NCBI GenBank assembly: GCA_963970005.1
Contig: CAXAMN010026661.1
Coordinates: 521,528 to 585,527, forward strand
From: Durusdinium trenchii
Taxonomy: Eukaryota > Sar > Dinophyceae > Suessiales > Symbiodiniaceae
Reading direction: 5' to 3'
Length of the DNA stretch: 64,000 nucleotides
Shown: positions 10,462 to 21,069 of the stretch, one piece after another
Layout of the letters: each line of letters opens with the position of its first letter
Position numbering within the stretch: position 1 is the first letter of the stretch
Notes under the pieces: model-generated
The model's input: the letters and a program-made list of their open reading frames with translations, nothing else
The model's database searches: none
What the model was told of the DNA's origin: nothing
Program-made: the position numbers and the translations under genes

Positions 10462-11400
10462 TCTTAGCAAGGATGCTCGACATCGCACCCCACCGGATGC
10501 ACATCATGCACGAACAGGAGCATCACATTCCACATCTATGTGGTTGGCAGCTGGTGATGCGCTGGACAAATGCTTTGGGCATCACCGATTCCATCGCAGC
10601 AGTCGACAATCAACTGCCTACCAACCCAGAGTATCAAGACCAGATTGACATTGTCCTCCAGTCCTCCTTTGAAGACTGGCATGATGCGGGGGCTACACCT
10701 CGTCTCTGGGCACTTGCAGCACGGCTCCGGAAGCATTTCTTCATCTCTCTTGCCAGGAGAGTGATTCAGACTGGAAACTTGCAACAGAGGGAACTGGTTA
10801 CGGCCTACCCAGCCACCTTCCAAACCAGGATTGCACAACCAATACAGCAGTCCTTGGAAGACCACGAACAAGAGATCCAAGAGCGCATCCACTTGCGGAT
10901 CACCCAGCTTGAAACCAACCCCACCTGGGCCATGTCCGATGAGATCGATTTTGCCATGGAAGGACCACGCTCCATGCTTCCAGATATGTTGATCTGCCCA
11001 GTCGCCATTTGGGATGCCATTACAGAGGAGCTTATCTATCTCAACGCACCAACACCCAACTTGGCTCCTTACCAGCACATCTTCTGGGTTATTCGTGATG
11101 GCAACCACTGGTTCCACGCCGAGTGCCACAAGGGTTTTGGCCAAGCTTCCTTTTTCCTCACATCTCCACCAAACACAGCGGGAAGATTGTTGCCCTTGAT
11201 CCAAAAGCTGCGAGCTGATCTCGGCCTCAACGGCAGTCACTTCATCCTTCATTGCCGTGCCCAAGAGATCGTCCAAGGAATGTGCGGCTTCCAAATCATT
11301 GAAGAAGTATATGGACGACCAGTGCTGTCCCGCTTGCCTCACCACATTTTGACCGCCTACAAGCTACGTGGGACAGGGCCTGTCACGCATGGACACAGAC
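10428..11400 (+). pseudogene. LINE polyprotein segment: end of first and whole second Ulp1-like module
   Basis: A frame 3 open stretch. It begins with the C-terminal part of the first module (HHIPHLCGWQLVMRW, Cys about 10538). A helical region follows (SLEDHEQEIQERIHLRITQL). The second copy of the pattern comes next: YQHIFWVIRDGNHWFHAECH (His about 11107), then HCRAQEIVQGMCGFQIIEEV (Cys about 11283). The His-to-Cys spacing is about 51 residues in module 1 and about 59 in module 2, close to the 60-70 of Ulp1 and adenain-type proteases. After about 11345 the frame moves to frame 2. Confidence 0.55.
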
Positions 11401-11416
11401 CGGTGCATCAGCCAGG

Positions 11417-12460
11417 TTGCAGACACTGGCACAAATCGTCCGCCGGTGGCTCCTTCTCCGGGTGCAGAGAAACCAGTTCCCGCCATACACAACCTCAGCA
11501 GGAGCAGCGCCCATGGACACAGCGGAACCGGGTGCACAATCCAGTCCCTCCCAGCCCGCACAGGCACCCAAACCACCACAGTCGGACATTCTGTGGACAC
11601 AAGACCCCTGGGCGAAGAAGACTCCTAAGCCCAGCCAAGCGCGCTGGGAGGACTTGATTCTCCAGGCGCCCATACCATTCCATGGTACGGATGGCCGGCC
11701 CATGAGCCAAACCCATCGCCTGCAGGTTTCTCAAGCAAGAGGAGGAGTGATCCTCACAACCAAGCAGCACATCACTGAGATTCTCAAGGCAGCCGACAGA
11801 CTCGACCTGGCTCTCTTGATTCCCACGGTCGATGGCTCCAAACCTCCGAACGTTTTCCAAACTTTGGAGGGCCCCTACGAGATCACAGTCGAGGACCCCA
11901 CCTCCAAAACTGCCTACAAACGACTCACGCTGATGCTAGTGGCCAAAGGCAAGTTATCATATAAGCTTCCAGAACCAAAACTGAAGCTCACCACAGCTGC
12001 TATAGCAGAAATCGTGCTCGAATTCGACTCCAGACTGATGCCCAAAGGAGATTTTGAGCGCTTGAAAGAGCACCCCATCCAAAGCTTCAAGCACCAGCTC
12101 ATCTCTCTCCATCCAGACCTTGAGAACACAGCAACCTTCTACGGTTTCCGCACCTCCCGCCATCCCGGTGCAGGCAAGATGGACTTACAGCTTCAATGCA
12201 TGGTGAAAGTGCCGTATGCAGCCAGAACCAACATCTTGGAGACCTCAGGCCAAACCGGCCTCCTGATGAGAGACTTCATTGAACACGCCAAAGAACCAGG
12301 TGACACCACCGTTCTCCCCAGATTTTGGGATGTCACACCACAAGCTTTGGCCGATATGAGGATTACAACCAAAGGCATCCAGGGAGCTGCGGGCCTTGTG
12401 GTCACAAGAAGGGGAATCGCCCTGGATGGCCAGTCGGCACTGACCCAGGAAGTGTCGTGA
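11417..12460 (+). pseudogene. LINE ORF1/gag-like region
   Basis: A 347-codon frame 2 stretch. A Pro/Gln/Ala-rich start (AQSSPSQPAQAPKPPQSDIL) leads into DILWTQDPWAKKTPKPSQ and a folded-looking middle (ARGGVILTTKQHITEILKAA, then GPYEITVEDPTSKTAYKRLT). The tail is TTVLPRFWDVTPQALADM. The position just before EEP-RT and the composition fit the nucleic-acid-binding first ORF of LINEs. There is no CCHC knuckle. The frame switches to frame 1 between about 12400 and 12460. The assignment is by position rather than by a catalytic motif. Confidence 0.6.
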
Positions 12461-12951
12461 AATCGATGCTTGAAGCCACTGGCACGACCACTGTGCCTAC
12501 ACGCACTTTTCGTGCCGCCGGAGTACACACCTGGGTGCTCACGGCCGAGACAGTGCCGAAACTCACCCGCTTCACGGTCGACGCCAATGGTGAGACATAT
12601 GAAATCCTGCTCCAACAAGTGCTCCCCAGCTCCTACCCTACCAAGGGTCAGGGCAAAGGCAAGCAGAAGTCCAAAGCTGCAAACACTCACAACACCGAGC
12701 AAGCAGCCAGCACGTGGCAGCCGCCATACTCCATCCCAGCTCCGAAGCCACACGCTGACGACGAGGGGATTGGCAAGCTCGAAGCACGCTTTGACAAGCT
12801 GGAACAAAGGCAGACTGCCTTCGAAGGCCGCGTGGAATCCAAATTCGATCACATCTCAGACAGTTTGCGGCAGATTCTCGCAGCCAGCCACACAAGGGGA
12901 AGGGAGGTAACAGGCGAGACGCCTCCCTCCAAATTCCCCAAACAGTCCTGA
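12325..12951 (+). pseudogene. C-terminal part of the LINE ORF1 with coiled coil
   Basis: Frame 1 takes over from the previous segment (useful from about 12420). It reads through FRAAGVHTWVLTAETVPKLT and a Gly/Lys basic linker (KGQGKGKQKSKAA). A heptad-like coiled coil follows (IGKLEARFDKLEQRQTAFEG, then RVESKFDHISDSLRQIL), and the segment ends in a real stop at 12949-12951. A coiled coil plus a basic region is typical of LINE ORF1 proteins, where it drives trimerisation. The stop ends the first ORF; the nuclease ORF begins in the same frame a few codons later. Confidence 0.6.
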
Positions 12952-12975
12952 CAGCTGAAGGCGGGGGCTGAGCCC

Positions 12976-15105
12976 ATGGAATTTTGGCCTGGCTTGGATT
13001 TTCGTGTCTCTCTTTTGGGATTCCTCGCATCCCTCCTTCCTGGGCTTTCCATGGACTTTTCTCTCGCCACTGAGCTTTTCTTTTGGGCTCTGCTTTCCAG
13101 GCATTGCAGCGCCTTGTCCTTTTCTAGCACAGAAGCCGGCCGGGGTGCAAACACCCTTCAGGCCATCGTCATCACTCTCAGGTATGTTGGCTTCCATATG
13201 ATCTCCTGTCTCATGCTCCACCTTTTCTGTCTTTGTCATGTGGCCGTTTTTCTCGTTGGCCGGGGGAGAGATCCAGTGATGCAGCATGGTTTGAGAGATG
13301 GCACAATTCGCTCATCTCCTAGACGACCTTGTGGTTCCTTACCACTTTCGTTCCTCGCAGGAAAACGTTGGCCGGGCAGCCTCCTTAAGGGATATCGCTT
13401 CCTGCACCATTGTCATGTTGTGTTTGCTTTCACTTTCTTTTTCTTCACTTGCAGAGCGGCGCTGCTCTCATCACGCCATTTTGGCAATTTTGATGTCGAT
13501 CAAACCTTAGGCTACCCTGGTGAGGGTCCAAGTGAACAGCTTACGAAGCTCATTTCATGCAACGTCGGGTCCATGCACACAAACCAGGATTGGTGTTCGT
13601 GGGATTCCCAAATTGCTTGCCTACAAGAGACCAGGGTTGGAAAGAACAATTTCAAGACCTCTTCGCTGGCGGCACGCAACACAGGTTTTCACCCGATTTT
13701 TGGTGATCTCCTTCCTGGTTTCATCCAGCGAACTGGCCGTGCACAGACACCATGTGGGGGAGTCGCGGTTTTGGGCCCACCAGGTGCCACGAAACCTTTT
13801 GACATCAGTGACGATGCCACAACCATTTACTCCTGTCTCGTCAAGACCAAACGATTTGTTTGTGCTTGGGTCCAAATCACCCCCACCAGACGTGCTTTGG
13901 TGTGCTCCATTTATGCCATTACTGGGGCCTCACAAGACCAGCAAGCTCACCAAGAAAATGACCAACTCCTCAACGATGTGTTCACTTTTGTGTCTCAATT
14001 TGGTCAGGTTCCAGTGATTATTGCTGGGGATCTCCAGGCCAATCCTTTGTCTTATGGGGCTGTCTCCAAAGCAATCCACCATCACAACTGGCAGGGCCCC
14101 CTTCATGTCGTGGACGAACAAGGACACATCATCCGACCATTCACATACTCAAGAGATAGCATGTTTAGTGGTTCCAGAGAGGCCTGCTCTTCGATTGATG
14201 CAGTCCTCCTCAACCAGCAAGCTTATTTCGCTCTGCATTCATGTGAGGTTCTCCCCGTCATGGGGCGACAACATAGGCCTATTCAATGTGTCTTTCATTG
14301 GCCTACCCTTTCGCAGTTTGGTTATGTTCATTTTAAAGCAGCACCGCTCGACCTTTCAGGCATTCGACATGAACCATGCACTGTGAATACTGGCCTTGAT
14401 CAACCCAATAGTGCTTGTCCCAACCCCAAATGGAATACTGAATGGCAAAATCGCTTCCACCAAACCAACGACCCTGATTGCAGGTGGAAAGTTGTGAACC
14501 AGTTTCTCATTGAACACTTGCTTGCACAAGGTGCTCGTTGGGGGAAAGGGCCCCATACCCGTGCTCAGGCACCCAAGTTTGTTGCTAAACAAGTCTGTCC
14601 CTCACAGCATTCAAACCATTGTGCCGCGACGAGGCAAAGCACCGTCCTCTTCAAACTCCAGTCGCGCCTTAATGAACTGTTCATCCGCAGAACACGCGGG
14701 CCCAAAGGAGACCATGACTGGTTTAACTACCACAGAACATGCCAGAAAGTTCAACAAGGCCTTTTGGATGCAAAAGCACCTGTCCAGTGGGTTGCTTCTG
14801 ATAGGATCACTCTTGTGCATATACAAACAGCACGATCTTGGGTCCTCGCTGTCATTCAGGAACACACGAAGACGACCAAACATGATCGCATCCAACGCTG
14901 GAAACATCGTATTCAGCAGTCTGCACAGTCAGGGTGTAATTACATTTTCCAGCATTTGCGCAACAAGCTCACTGAGGAACCCCCCCCAACCTCATTCAGG
15001 ACTCTCATGGCAACATCATTTACCAACCCGAGCAAGTCCTCACCTGCCTCAATGAGTGCTGGGACTCAGTGTATGGGGTCAACACCGACCATGCCCACCC
15101 GTTGA
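12976..15105 (+). CDS. LINE ORF2, EEP (apurinic-like) endonuclease part
   Basis: An open frame of 709 codons. The first roughly 170 residues are hydrophobic and Cys/Phe-rich with no domain, and may be translated inter-ORF leader rather than protein. EEP nuclease motifs then come in order: LISCNVGSM (about 13552), ACLQETRVG (about 13615), VIIAGDLQANP (about 14020), SSIDAVLLN (about 14190) and GRQHRPI (about 14265, catalytic His; the usual SDH is RQH here). The domain nicks target DNA for target-primed reverse transcription. After it comes the basic linker toward RT. The last roughly 35 codons (after the C8 run near 14985-14993) are out of frame: the true sequence continues in frame 3 through NECWDSVYGVNTDHAHPLKM. 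Confidence 0.8.
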   Translation: MEFWPGLDFRVSLLGFLASLLPGLSMDFSLATELFFWALLSRHCSALSFSSTEAGRGANTLQAIVITLRYVGFHMISCLMLHLFCLCHVAVFLVGRGRDPVMQHGLRDGTIRSSPRRPCGSLPLSFLAGKRWPGSLLKGYRFLHHCHVVFAFTFFFFTCRAALLSSRHFGNFDVDQTLGYPGEGPSEQLTKLISCNVGSMHTNQDWCSWDSQIACLQETRVGKNNFKTSSLAARNTGFHPIFGDLLPGFIQRTGRAQTPCGGVAVLGPPGATKPFDISDDATTIYSCLVKTKRFVCAWVQITPTRRALVCSIYAITGASQDQQAHQENDQLLNDVFTFVSQFGQVPVIIAGDLQANPLSYGAVSKAIHHHNWQGPLHVVDEQGHIIRPFTYSRDSMFSGSREACSSIDAVLLNQQAYFALHSCEVLPVMGRQHRPIQCVFHWPTLSQFGYVHFKAAPLDLSGIRHEPCTVNTGLDQPNSACPNPKWNTEWQNRFHQTNDPDCRWKVVNQFLIEHLLAQGARWGKGPHTRAQAPKFVAKQVCPSQHSNHCAATRQSTVLFKLQSRLNELFIRRTRGPKGDHDWFNYHRTCQKVQQGLLDAKAPVQWVASDRITLVHIQTARSWVLAVIQEHTKTTKHDRIQRWKHRIQQSAQSGCNYIFQHLRNKLTEEPPPTSFRTLMATSFTNPSKSSPASMSAGTQCMGSTPTMPTR

Positions 15106-15226
15106 AAATGCTAGAGATAATCTGGCCCTATATTAAACACCAGATACATGAGGCTGAGCTTCCCCCCATCGATGCTCACGCCCTGTTTCAGGTTGTGCAA
15201 CGTAGGAAAAAGCAGGCCGCCCCCCG
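14994..15226 (+). pseudogene. Frame 3 linker joining endonuclease and reverse transcriptase
   Basis: Between the C8 run near 14990 and the C6 run near 15220, frame 3 encodes the natural continuation: DSHGNIIYQPEQVLTCLNEC, then IIWPYIKHQIHEAELPPIDA and FQVVQRRKKQAAPRP. Frame 1 then resumes with GLDGW, the conserved start of LINE RT domains. This shows that the apparent ORF break at 15105 is two single-base changes at homopolymers, not a natural gene end. Confidence 0.7.
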
Positions 15227-16068
15227 GCCTTGATGGATGGAGGACATGTGAGTTACAGGCCCTCCCATGCTCTGCTTTTCAGCCAGTCGCAGAATTTTTC
15301 GAATGGGCGGAAAACCAATTCGGTGATCATTTGCCACAAATGCTTACATGCACAAAACAGATGATCCTTCACAAACCGGGCCCTATCACTATCCTGCCGG
15401 CTTTGCTCTTGGCCTATACGGGATCTAGATATGCCCAATTGCAAAGTTGGCAACAGACCACCATGCCAACAGAAGTCGTCGGTGGAATTTGTGGGAGAAC
15501 GATGCCGATGCTCCACACAGCTCTTCGACTTGATCTTGACGAAGCTTCTTTGCAGCAAGATGAGCTTGTGGGAATTAAACTTGATAAAGCTAAATGCTTT
15601 GATAGGATAATCCCATCACACACTAGTGCACTATTCCTTGCTTTTGGATTGCCGAAGCATTTCGTTAATATTTTCTCTAAGATCTACCGTGGCCTTCACA
15701 GGCACATGAGCTACAAAGGTTGGATCTGCCCACATTGCACCAACGCCTCCAACGGTGTAGCACAGGGTTGTTCTTTGTCTTTGATTGCAGTTAATGTTCA
15801 GACCAAAGTATGGGTGCACCTGTTGCAACACTTGCCGCATGTCACGATGCGTGCATACATCGACGACGCTTATCTCTGGTGTCGCCTCATACATATTGCT
15901 GAACTCGACCATGCTATTCAACTCACTAAGCATTGGGACACCCTAAGTGGCCAAAAACTTAACGACGGTAAGTCTGTCGCATGGGGCACCACAACGAACG
16001 CACGCAAAGTCATTCAGCAGACATTCCCTGACATGAAACAGTCCCACACCCCAAAAGGACGATTGTGA
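15148..16068 (+). CDS. LINE reverse transcriptase domain
   Basis: The RT core is clear. PPPGLDGW opens the domain, motif A is GIKLDKAKCFDR (first catalytic Asp), motif B is NGVAQGCSLSLI, motif C is AYIDDAYLW (YIDD in place of YADD), and a motif D-like LSGQKLNDGKSVAW follows. It copies element RNA into DNA at the nicked target. Frame 1 closes at 16068, but frame 2 carries on the protein (next entry). The catalytic residues are intact; only flanking frame breaks disable it. Confidence 0.85.
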   Translation: MRLSFPPSMLTPCFRLCNVGKSRPPPGLDGWRTCELQALPCSAFQPVAEFFEWAENQFGDHLPQMLTCTKQMILHKPGPITILPALLLAYTGSRYAQLQSWQQTTMPTEVVGGICGRTMPMLHTALRLDLDEASLQQDELVGIKLDKAKCFDRIIPSHTSALFLAFGLPKHFVNIFSKIYRGLHRHMSYKGWICPHCTNASNGVAQGCSLSLIAVNVQTKVWVHLLQHLPHVTMRAYIDDAYLWCRLIHIAELDHAIQLTKHWDTLSGQKLNDGKSVAWGTTTNARKVIQQTFPDMKQSHTPKGRL

Positions 16069-16830
16069 CTTCACGGAGACCCGGCTTCAGAAATTCTGCC
16101 ACACTGTTGAATGTATTGGAGCCCTACCAGTTCCCATGAAAGTCAAGTCATTCTTGATTGGCAGCAAAGCCATACCAGCCATAACATATGGTGCTCACAT
16201 TTCCAGAATCCCCAAGCAGGCTATACGTAAGATGCGGAATGTCATTGTGAAGGCCCTTTGGAATGGAAGGCCAATGGCTAGGTCCAAGTGGCTTGTCCAA
16301 TTGTTCCATGGTCAACCACACCGAACCGACCCACTCCTTGCACAGGCCTTTTGTTGTATTCTGGATGTGGTCAGATTTTGCCACCAAAACCCACAAGCCA
16401 TTGATAGATTACAGGCCATGTGGTATGCACGAGACACACACAGAAGCATACACTCATTTACCGTCTCGCCACTGCCTGTCAAGTTTTTGGCCTCACACTC
16501 ACACCACAACTTGCTCTTCGGTTTCGGGACTCTGATCCCATGTCCCTCAGAACTGCAACACCACATGATGTGTCACAGGCCTTGAAACAGATTGCACTCA
16601 ATGCGCATATGAAAATGCAGCACATCCACCACGGAAAGATTTCATCAAACCAGGAGGGCTTATTGACTTCCATGCTTTGCCTGTTTAGGCAGCTTTTCTG
16701 CTACTTTCGTGAAGTCAAACGGAAGAGTGCTTCCACAGAGCGCGATCGTCCACGCTGTCCCCTGGATGAGCGACGAAGCGCTTCATTTTATAGCTCGCAC
16801 TTTGTGTCACGGTGCAGGCCGCACGATTGA
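16060..16830 (+). pseudogene. RT thumb and C-terminal region of the LINE ORF2
   Basis: Frame 2 continues RT from about 16060 (CDFTETRLQKFCHTVECIGA, then KSFLIGSKAIPAITYGAHIS, RKMRNVIVKALWNGRPMARS). It runs to a stop at 16585 and is then replaced by frame 1 from about 16500 (TATPHDVSQALKQIALNAHM). KVKSFLIGSKAIPAITYGAH resembles the thumb of LINE RTs, where the template-handling helices sit. No RNase H or CCHC motif is visible. The reading fades near 16830. Confidence 0.6.
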
Positions 16831-17458
16831 ATCGTGGAGGTCTCCTTTTCTGGTCGTCTAGCTGTATAGTGCAGTGGGTTTTGCATGCTCGGATCAGAGT
16901 ATCCGGCATGCCATCGTCGCGAAAGATCGTCCGATGAGTGGGTAATATATAATATATAAATGTATAGCGGAATGCTTTCCAATACATTTTTAGTGGGGAT
17001 GACCCGAACTTCTATCTATTTGGAGGTCATGTTTTTTTGGGCTGATTTGGATTGATTTGCTTCCTTCTGATTGCAAACGCTCGAAGCGAGTGACCTCCAA
17101 TCGAACGACCTGCGGTTTACCCGCGATCCGACGGACCCGACGACCGTCCCGGTCGCAGCCAAAAAAAAGACCCATTGGGACGTGACCCCGAAGACCAAAA
17201 CAGGATCAAAACAGTTTTAGTTTCGTACTTTGTAATGTTGTTTTTCTAGTGATCCCCATTATTTTACAGTTTTTTCGTACTTGTACCCATTTTCTGCGGT
17301 ACTTGGTCCATGCGATCCATGACAAACAATGACCAACGATTCCCAACCATACTAATTGGCATCTTTGCTGTCCTATGGATGTGTGGTTTGTTCATTAGTA
17401 AAGGTCAATAGAGGCAAATCTGCCAGTCCCATGGGGATGTTGGGGAAAGTTTGGGTCC

Positions 17459-17563
17459 ATCCTAAGCTCCCAGGGCCCAGTGGATGATGGTTAGGTTGTA
17501 GGTCTTCTTCAAGAAAAGTGATGTTCTTCTTAAAAAAACCGTTACAGGTTTACTGGGACAGAT
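17459..17563. mobile_element. Dispersed repeat family B, copy 2
   Basis: CCCAGTGGATGATGGTTAGG, followed by GTAGGTCTTCTTCAAGAAAA and CCGTTACAGGTTTACTGGGA, matches the other family members in order and spacing. The 3' end GGTTACAGGTTTACTGGGACA is shared almost exactly with copy 1 at 4345-4450. Confidence 0.55.
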
Positions 17564-18317
17564 CCAGTAGAAAAGTGATTGCACATCAGTTCTACCAAGG
17601 TCCCATGAGGGCCACGGCAACCAAATATACCGCCCAGGCCACGCAACGCGCTAAGCGTCGGAGTGCCTGATCGGAAGAAACACTCTTTTTCGCTACACTA
17701 GGCTTCCATTGGGCACCCCTTGGAGGGTCCTGGTATACCTATATTTGTTTATATGGTGTTTATTTACTTTAATTAACTGTTTCACCCTCTTTCCGCGAAC
17801 ACTGTCCCAGGAGCGATCAACTTGGAGATATCCAGCAAGTTAAAGAGCGTGCTCGGGGTCACCATCTCCTCTCAGGGCCCAGCTATGTCCATCCAACTCG
17901 CGTTTTTGGACGATCTCGGTGACCCACCGGCCGCTAGCCGCTAGCAACGAACTCTAGAGCTGGAGATGGTCTTGCGGTCTGCCTGTGGGTGTGCTGCAAG
18001 GATCTTGAACCTAGTTGTTTCATGCTGTTTCTCTTGAACCGCCGGCATCCTAGCAGCGATGGGTCCTGGGCAGTGTTTCTCTTGCAAACGGGGGTTCTTG
18101 ATACGGAATTCGCCACGTGTGCACCTTGCAACATCAAGAATTTGAGATTCGCCTGCATTTCAAGGCCATGGATGAGTGCAAGGTTCCAAGATCCTTGATG
18201 TGTAGCAAAGACTCCGATGTAAACACCGCTGAGCAGCAGACTCTTCTCAAAATCCAAACCGATCCCACAGCTTCTTGAATTTTGATTTGCTCTCCGGGAT
18301 CCCAACTGAAAACAATC

Positions 18318-18407
18318 CCAAACACTCCATGTATGCCATATATACCTATATTGACCCCTCAAACCACCCCCAATGTAGGCATATATGGCATACATGGAGT
18401 GTCTGGG
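18318..18407. mobile_element. Hairpin MITE-like element, family A, copy 1
   Basis: CCCAAACACTCCATGTATGC at the left is mirrored by GCATACATGGAGTGTCTGGG at the right, around a core TTGACCCCTCAAACCACCCC. Total 90 bp, no coding potential. Copies with the same ends and core recur at 38377-38468, 43344-43440, 51065-51160 and 54992-55081, and diverged or half copies at 20101, 40701, 41465 and 42948. Size, inverted ends and copy number fit a MITE. Confidence 0.75.
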
Positions 18408-18483
18408 AATTGAACATCCATCAATGGCCGCGCTTCGTGGCACTGGAACAGGCCAAAGGCCACCCAGGTCAACCTCCCAGACA

Positions 18484-18590
18484 CGACCCATGGGACTGCC
18501 AGGACGGACTGCCAATCAGGCCAGGGGTGGTGCCAGGGGGGTCAATGGGGCAGCATATATTCCAGTCCCATTAGTCGTGTATGGGTATAC
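18484..18590. mobile_element. Hairpin MITE-like element, family A subfamily with CGACCCATGGGACTG ends
   Basis: ACACGACCCATGGGACTGCC at the left is mirrored by CAGTCCCATTAGTCGTGT at the right, with the family A core GGGGGGTCAATGGGGCAGCA between. The same subfamily is at 41465-41592, where it shares GCCAGTCCCATTAGTCGTGT. Confidence 0.55.
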
Positions 18591-20100
18591 ACTGGCCAGA
18601 TGAAACTTGCGCTTCTTGACGTTGAAACTCATGACAACCCTATCCCCCCAGAATCCTACACCATGAGACAAGGGAAGGTGTGGGCCGTCATTTGTCACCC
18701 CGGAAAGCCTTTTATCATTATAAATTCAAAACGGTGTGATAATTGACCGTCCCACACCTGCCACGAAAATCAGACTTGTCAATTCGATCCGCCGCTGACC
18801 TCAGGCTGTTTTGTAAGAAGGCTAACAAGCATAAACTTTTGTCTGCCTGAAGTAGTGGTCCCCAAATAGATAGCAACGGGTTCCATCAGTTTCCAATACA
18901 CGTTGCATGGGATTTTACTCTTCTACATTCTTCTACCTATTTGGGGGTCTATCAGCAACACCCGCCTGCTGCAGCCAGCCGCACACGCCCAGCGCCAGGT
19001 CAGCCAGCACTTTCGGCGGGCGTCGCCCCACGCGGAGCACGCAAAGCTGAGCGCCCAGAAGATCCCCTTGGTCATAAAACCTCAATTGGTGCAGAAGTCA
19101 CAAAACCACGTGGTTGAATGTCTGACTGGTTGGTAGCCAAACTGTGGGTTTCCTGCCAGCCTCATCAAAAGATCGATCAATCAGAATCATGATACTGAAC
19201 CCTAGGCCTCCAGTCGTGCCTTCGTTTCGAAGGGACTGGGGTGGGTGCCAGGAGGGTCCAGAACGCTGAGGTAGGGGAAAGGCTGCATGGCCGAACTCTA
19301 CGCTTCGAGTTGTGCCTCAAACTGAGTCGGCTTAGTCACTCCAGTTTTTGGACAAGAACACCAGGTGAGCAACCAAACACCACAGCTTCCAAGAAGTTGT
19401 CACATCCTGTTCAGCAAGCTAACCAGGAGGTAGAAAACGTTCATTCTTGATGCGAAAACTGACCGCTTGGTCTGTGACAGTGTAAAGATTTCATGCTGAC
19501 ATATTAGCACATGGAGGAGTCCGAAACAATGTTTCAGGAAATTTTCTGGGAGCAAGCAGGCCATGTCGACGCAGAAAACAGCGTGGGCAAGCAAGCCATA
19601 CCACGCACACACATACCACGCACACACTCAAACGCAAACATAAACTAAAATAATGCAAAGTTGCAAGAATTAGCAAAGTGTTGTTGAACCCTTGTGACAG
19701 GATTCCGAGCACAAGTCCCAAGGGAGAATAGTACATGTCTTTACCAACCCTATCAAACCCTTTAGGAAAAGCCGCGCAGTTGCCTCGCAAAAAACAACCA
19801 ACACATCGCCTGTCCAACACGCTGCAGCCATGACGCTCTTCGAGTAGCTGTCCCAAGCGATCTTGCAAGCTGGCACGCGATCGACCCCCAGTGCTCGCTG
19901 CACTCGCTGCGCAGCCAGCCGTGATGGACCCGAGGGGTGGTAGGAGCCGGGGAGGGCTCCTGGGAGACGCGGTCGGAGAGATCTGGATCTTTATGAAGAT
20001 CAGCTGGTCTGACCCAAATGAGCACCCCTTTGGGGTGATAATTCATGAGGAGGGTTCTATAAACCACCCTTTCACTGGGTGGTGCTGGAGGACAAACAAA

Positions 20101-20148
20101 CCCACACACTCCATGTATGGCATATTTACCTACATTCCGGTGGTTTGC
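20101..20148. repeat. Family A half copy
   Basis: CCCACACACTCCATGTATGG followed by CATATTTACCTACATTCCGG matches the left arm of family A but lacks the right arm, so it is probably truncated. Confidence 0.5.
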
Positions 20149-21069
20149 TAGTAGCAGTTCTTTTGTGAATCACACAATAGATTTGTCGGATCCCAAAGCA
20201 AAATCCCGCAAACTATGGTGTCAATTGGGGTTCTGCCATTGTTCTGAACGGGATTTCATACGACTTCAATGTCTTGTGCCCACCTGGAAGAGGAAGAATA
20301 TCTGCGGTCCAAGGGTGTCGGTTTGAGATTCGCTGTTCTGAAAGTGTTGGCCTTCTTTCCCAAAACTGCAAAGGTCCACACCTCAAACATCCCAAAACAT
20401 CCCCAAAGCTCCGACAGTGAGTCTTCAGTGTTTGGGAAGAAGAAACACTAAACTTCCCGAAGCTCAAACACCTCCCCAAACCTCCAAGAAAACAGCCGGG
20501 AAGACGGTGGAACACAGTGACCGACCCACCGACGTCGGTCACGGTACTCTCCGTCTCCTGGGAACCAAGGCCGCCATGGAGCCTGGTGAACAGCGGTGAA
20601 CGCTGAACGCTGCGGAAGAGGTGAATCCCAAGACGCTTCATGTATACCAGGACCCTCCTGTCGGGGTGTCTATTTATTGCCCCAAGCAGCTGTGATTTGG
20701 GGTGTCCATGTCTACCACCCCGACTGGGGGTCCTTGGTACTGGAAGATTTACATAGATCCATTCATTGTATACATTAAATCTCTATATATTATATACGAT
20801 CAATAATATTGTATAGTCTTGTTCAGCTGTAACTGGCTCTCTTCCAAAACCCAACTGGCTCGCAGCCTTTTTGCTCTGATGCGATCCTTGCTGTGGAAAT
20901 CCGACAGCACTGGAAGTGCCAAGCTTAGCCCGCCAACACACAGTTTCATGTGCTTGGAAACCCCAAAATATCCTAATACATTTTGGCTCAACTGGAAGAT
21001 CTTTGAAAGATCAGACATTAAAAATGTGTTGGAGTAACATCAAGTCCCATCAAGCCAATTAGACGATAT

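Larger units (their letters stand above)
7440..16985 (+). mobile_element. LINE-like (non-LTR) retrotransposon carrying a cytosine DNA methyltransferase
   Basis: The plus strand carries, in order: a C5 cytosine methyltransferase-like domain, two tandem Ulp1-like modules, a gag/ORF1-like region with a coiled-coil tail, an EEP endonuclease and a reverse transcriptase with a C-terminal extension. EEP plus RT without LTRs defines a LINE of the endonuclease-encoding class. Both edges are inferred. On the left, coding sequence begins after an (AT)n tract at 7427-7441. On the right, coding similarity fades near 16830 and an ATATATAATATATAA stretch follows at about 16945. I found no poly(A) tail or target-site duplication. 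Frames change near 8.2, 9.05, 9.35, 10.44, 11.4, 12.4, 14.99, 15.22, 16.06 and 16.5 kb, two of them at C8 or C6 runs, so this copy looks inactive unless those are assembly errors. Confidence 0.85.
16990..21060. other. Repeat-rich stretch without a clear gene
   Basis: It includes family B copy 2 (17459-17563), family A hairpins (18318-18407, 18484-18590 and half copy 20101-20148) and short open frames on both strands with no domain. A minus-strand frame at about 20820-20960 (DRIRAKRLRASWVLEESQLQ) might be an exon of the gene block to the right. No tRNA or rRNA was seen. Confidence 0.4.

Noticed and set aside
12976..13500. N-terminal 170 residues of the nuclease ORF as a membrane domain
   Set aside because: Hydrophobic and Cys-rich but with no recognisable topology; more likely translated inter-ORF leader before the EEP domain.
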